NCBI GenBank assembly: GCA_900545875.1
Contig: URAQ01000089.1
Coordinates: 1 to 6,911 of the forward strand
Source: an uncultured Collinsella sp.
Lineage (GTDB): Bacteria > Actinomycetota > Coriobacteriia > Coriobacteriales > Coriobacteriaceae
Direction of reading: 5' to 3'
Length of the DNA stretch: 6,911 nt
The translations under genes and the position numbers were made by a program. How positions within the stretch are numbered: position 1 is the first letter of the stretch; every line of letters begins with the position of its first letter. Positions 5,363 to 6,911 of the stretch are shown piece after piece. The notes below the pieces were generated by a model, which made no database searches, was not told the DNA's origin, and saw only the letters and a program-made list of their open reading frames with translations.

Positions 5363-6625
5363 GTGCAAAATACGAAGCAAAAGCCGAGCACCAAGCAAAA
5401 GCTGACCATCGCGGCCATCTTTGGCGCCATGGGCCCCGGTCTTCTGGCGGCGCTTTCGGGCAATGACGCCGGCGGCATCGCCACGTATTCCAGCGCGGGC
5501 GCCAGCTATGGCTATAAGATGCTCTGGATGCTTCCCGTCATGACCGTGCTGCTCATCGTGACGCAAGAGACCGCGGCGCGCTGCGGCTGCGTCACGGGCA
5601 AGGGCCTGGCATCGCTCATTCGCGAGCGCTTTGGCGTGCGCAAGAGTGTACTTGCTATGGCGGCGCTGTTGATCGCCAACACGGCTGTGACCATTTCGGA
5701 GTTTGCGGGCATCGCCAGCGGCCTTGCCCTCTTTGGCGTGCCGGCGAGCATTTCGGTGCCGCTGGTGGCGCTGCTGGTGTGGATGCTTACCATGTCGGGC
5801 AGCTTCCAGCGCATCGAGAAGATTCTGCTGCTGGTGAGCTGCGTGTTCGTGACCTATATTGTCGCCGCGTTTATGGCTGGCCCCAACTGGGGTGAGGTCG
5901 CGGTCGACCTGGTCGTGCCTAACATTCAAAATGACCCCAGCTACGTGTCGCTCGTGGTCGCAACGATCGGTACCACCATCGCGCCGTGGATGATTTTCTT
6001 GGCGCAGAACAACGTGGTCGATAAGAACGCGGGCGAGGACGATATCGTGCTGCAGCGCATCGATACCGTGAGCGGCTCGCTTGCCGCCGATGTCATTGCC
6101 GGCTTTATTATCATCACGACCGGTACGGTGTTGTTCCCGGCGGGCATTCAGATTAGCGATGCTGCCGATGCTGCCCGTGCGCTGGAGCCTATTGCGGGTC
6201 AGTGGTCCACGGTACTGTTTGCCTCGGGCCTGGTCGCGGCGAGCTTCTTGGCTGCCTGCGTGCTGCCGGGCGTTACGTCGAGCGCTATCTGCGAGGCATT
6301 TGGCTGGGAGCGCGGTGCCGACCGCAGCTGGGACGAGGCCCCGGTCTATCGCGGCATCATTACGGCCATCATCGGTATCTCTGCCGTGCTGGTGCTTATG
6401 CCCGGCGTCGATCTGTTCCAGATTATGATGACCTCGCAGGTCATCAATGGCGTGCTACTGCCCGTGGTTCTGGTGTTCCAGGTGGTTATTGCCGCTGACC
6501 GTCACATTATGGGCACTAACCGCAACGGCCGCGTGTGGAATGTGCTCACTTGGGCGACTATCGGTGTGATTACGGTGCTCACGGTCGTCATGTTTGTTCT
6601 GCAGGCGATGGGTTACAGCGCTTAG
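5363..6625 (+). CDS. Nramp-family divalent metal transporter, probable Nramp-related magnesium transporter (NRMT)
   Basis: A 420-residue, highly hydrophobic protein with about 11 predicted membrane helices and the Nramp (SLC11) layout: GPGLLAALSGNDAGG in helix 1 (24-38), the TIGTTIAPWMIFLAQNN stretch of helix 6 (201-217), and TSQVINGVLLPVVLV in helix 10 (357-371). Nramp proteins import divalent metals with protons. In Mn2+/Fe2+ transporters (MntH, DMT1) helix 1 carries DPGN and helix 6 carries MPH, with the Met sulfur selecting transition metals. Here they read DAGG (Asp35-Gly38) and APW (207-209), so the Met and His are absent. Such changes characterise NRMTs, shown to move Mg2+ in Clostridium acetobutylicum and in the coriobacterium Eggerthella lenta. 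It is co-transcribed with the MgtE-like gene, separated by eight bases, and followed by a strong terminator. Mg2+ specificity is inferred from motifs and context; Mn2+ may also be carried. Confidence 0.88.
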   Translation: MQNTKQKPSTKQKLTIAAIFGAMGPGLLAALSGNDAGGIATYSSAGASYGYKMLWMLPVMTVLLIVTQETAARCGCVTGKGLASLIRERFGVRKSVLAMAALLIANTAVTISEFAGIASGLALFGVPASISVPLVALLVWMLTMSGSFQRIEKILLLVSCVFVTYIVAAFMAGPNWGEVAVDLVVPNIQNDPSYVSLVVATIGTTIAPWMIFLAQNNVVDKNAGEDDIVLQRIDTVSGSLAADVIAGFIIITTGTVLFPAGIQISDAADAARALEPIAGQWSTVLFASGLVAASFLAACVLPGVTSSAICEAFGWERGADRSWDEAPVYRGIITAIIGISAVLVLMPGVDLFQIMMTSQVINGVLLPVVLVFQVVIAADRHIMGTNRNGRVWNVLTWATIGVITVLTVVMFVLQAMGYSA

Positions 6626-6642
6626 CGCCTCTTTTGGACTCC

Positions 6643-6677
6643 AAACAGGCCGCAGCGATGGGCTACGGCCTGTTTTT
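6643..6677 (+). terminator. Intrinsic terminator of the metal transport operon
   Basis: AAACAGGCCG (6643-6652) pairs with CGGCCTGTTT (6666-6675), with a further AGC/GCT pairing inside, and a TTTTT run at 6673-6677 ends the element. It lies 17 bases after the Nramp stop codon. The A-run on the 5' side also allows some termination of transcripts from the other strand. Confidence 0.9.
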
Positions 6678-6759
6678 GTCTGCTATAGGGTGTTAGTTAT
6701 ATGGCAGTGGGCAATAAATGCCAAATATGAGTACTGTTGCTAAGTGAATAGCATTTACA

Positions 6760-6794
6760 TTCAAGAAGATAATAAACATAACCTATAGTATGTT
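6760..6794 (+). promoter_or_regulatory. Candidate promoter with an operator-like dyad
   Basis: TATAGT at 6784-6789 could be a -10 box, with TTCAAG (6760-6765) a weak -35 at 18 bases. A perfect dyad AACATA-N8-TATGTT (6775-6780/6789-6794) brackets the -10 box, a placement expected of a repressor site. No downstream gene is visible within the window, so this is tentative. Confidence 0.3.
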
Positions 6795-6842
6795 CATTAA
6801 AATTGGCTCCAATACGCCTTAAACCAGTCAGGTTGGCTGTCT

Positions 6843-6862
6843 TAGGGGGTTGTAGGGGGTCG
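6843..6862 (+). repeat. Two tandem 10-bp G-rich repeats
   Basis: TAGGGGGTTG (6843-6852) is followed directly by TAGGGGGTCG (6853-6862), differing at one base. Two G5 runs alone are not enough for an intramolecular G-quadruplex. The role is unknown. Confidence 0.5.
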
Positions 6863-6911
6863 CGCGCGCAGACGTGGTGTAAGAGTGTCCTGAGGTCCGT
6901 CGCTGCAAGTC

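Larger units (their letters stand above)
6678..6911. other. Intergenic region, AT-rich then GC-rich, no gene recognised
   Basis: The 234 bases to the window edge hold no credible reading frame on either strand. From about 6690 to 6830 the sequence is much richer in A and T than the rest of the window, which suits a promoter region for a gene starting beyond the edge. Inverted repeats include GGCA/TGCC (6710-6713/6719-6722), AAATGC/GCATTT (6716-6721/6751-6756) and TGCTA/TAGCA (6738-6742/6749-6753). After about 6830 the base composition returns to GC-rich, with a CG run at 6861-6868. Confidence 0.5.

Noticed and set aside
6843..6862. G-quadruplex
   Set aside because: Only two G5 runs are present; four runs are needed for an intramolecular quadruplex.
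6834..6911. End of a gene entering on the - strand from the right edge
   Set aside because: A frame of about 26 codons is open from the edge, but it is too short and its composition is not convincing.

Overview
The window is about 6.9 kb of GC-rich DNA, densely coding on the + strand only. Codon use, the GTG and TTG starts, the TATAAT-type -10 boxes and the protein families point to Coriobacteriia (Actinomycetota), most likely a gut Collinsella or a close relative. This is a family-level impression, not a database match.

Layout: (1) 2-421 is the 3' end of an unrecognised gene with a very acidic tail. (2) 501-1753 is a two-gene operon with its own -10 box. It encodes a YtxH-type membrane-anchored small protein and a double PRC-barrel protein, translationally coupled by a TAATG overlap and followed by a perfect 11-bp hairpin. 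(3) 1775-3181 encodes a single-pass membrane protein with an extracytoplasmic NodB (polysaccharide deacetylase) fold in which most of the metal-binding and catalytic residues are replaced. (4) 3182-3509 is a 328-bp gap holding a promoter and a roughly 200-nt leader. The leader has a compact three-way junction, a short proline-containing uORF with its own ribosome binding site, and two very stable hairpins. (5) 3510-6625 is a tight two-gene metal transport operon. Its first gene is a MgtE-like protein with two PRC barrels, a MgtE_N domain, a CBS pair and a membrane domain lacking the usual Mg2+-pore motifs. Eight bases later comes an Nramp-family transporter whose DPGN and MPH metal-site motifs read DAGG and APW, as expected of Nramp-related magnesium transporters (NRMTs). 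(6) A strong intrinsic terminator at 6643-6677 ends the operon. (7) 6678-6911 is AT-rich at first and non-coding as far as can be seen, with a dyad over a possible -10 box and a small tandem G-rich repeat.

The most interesting unit is 3296-6677. A structured, possibly uORF-controlled leader drives a transporter of probable Mg2+ specificity, together with a MgtE relative that has kept the Mg2+-sensing cytosolic domains but seems to have lost the pore chemistry. My reading (inference) is that the MgtE-like protein acts as a Mg2+-sensing partner or regulator of the Nramp-type transporter, and that the leader sets operon expression. The pseudo-deacetylase is a separate unit and a second item worth following.
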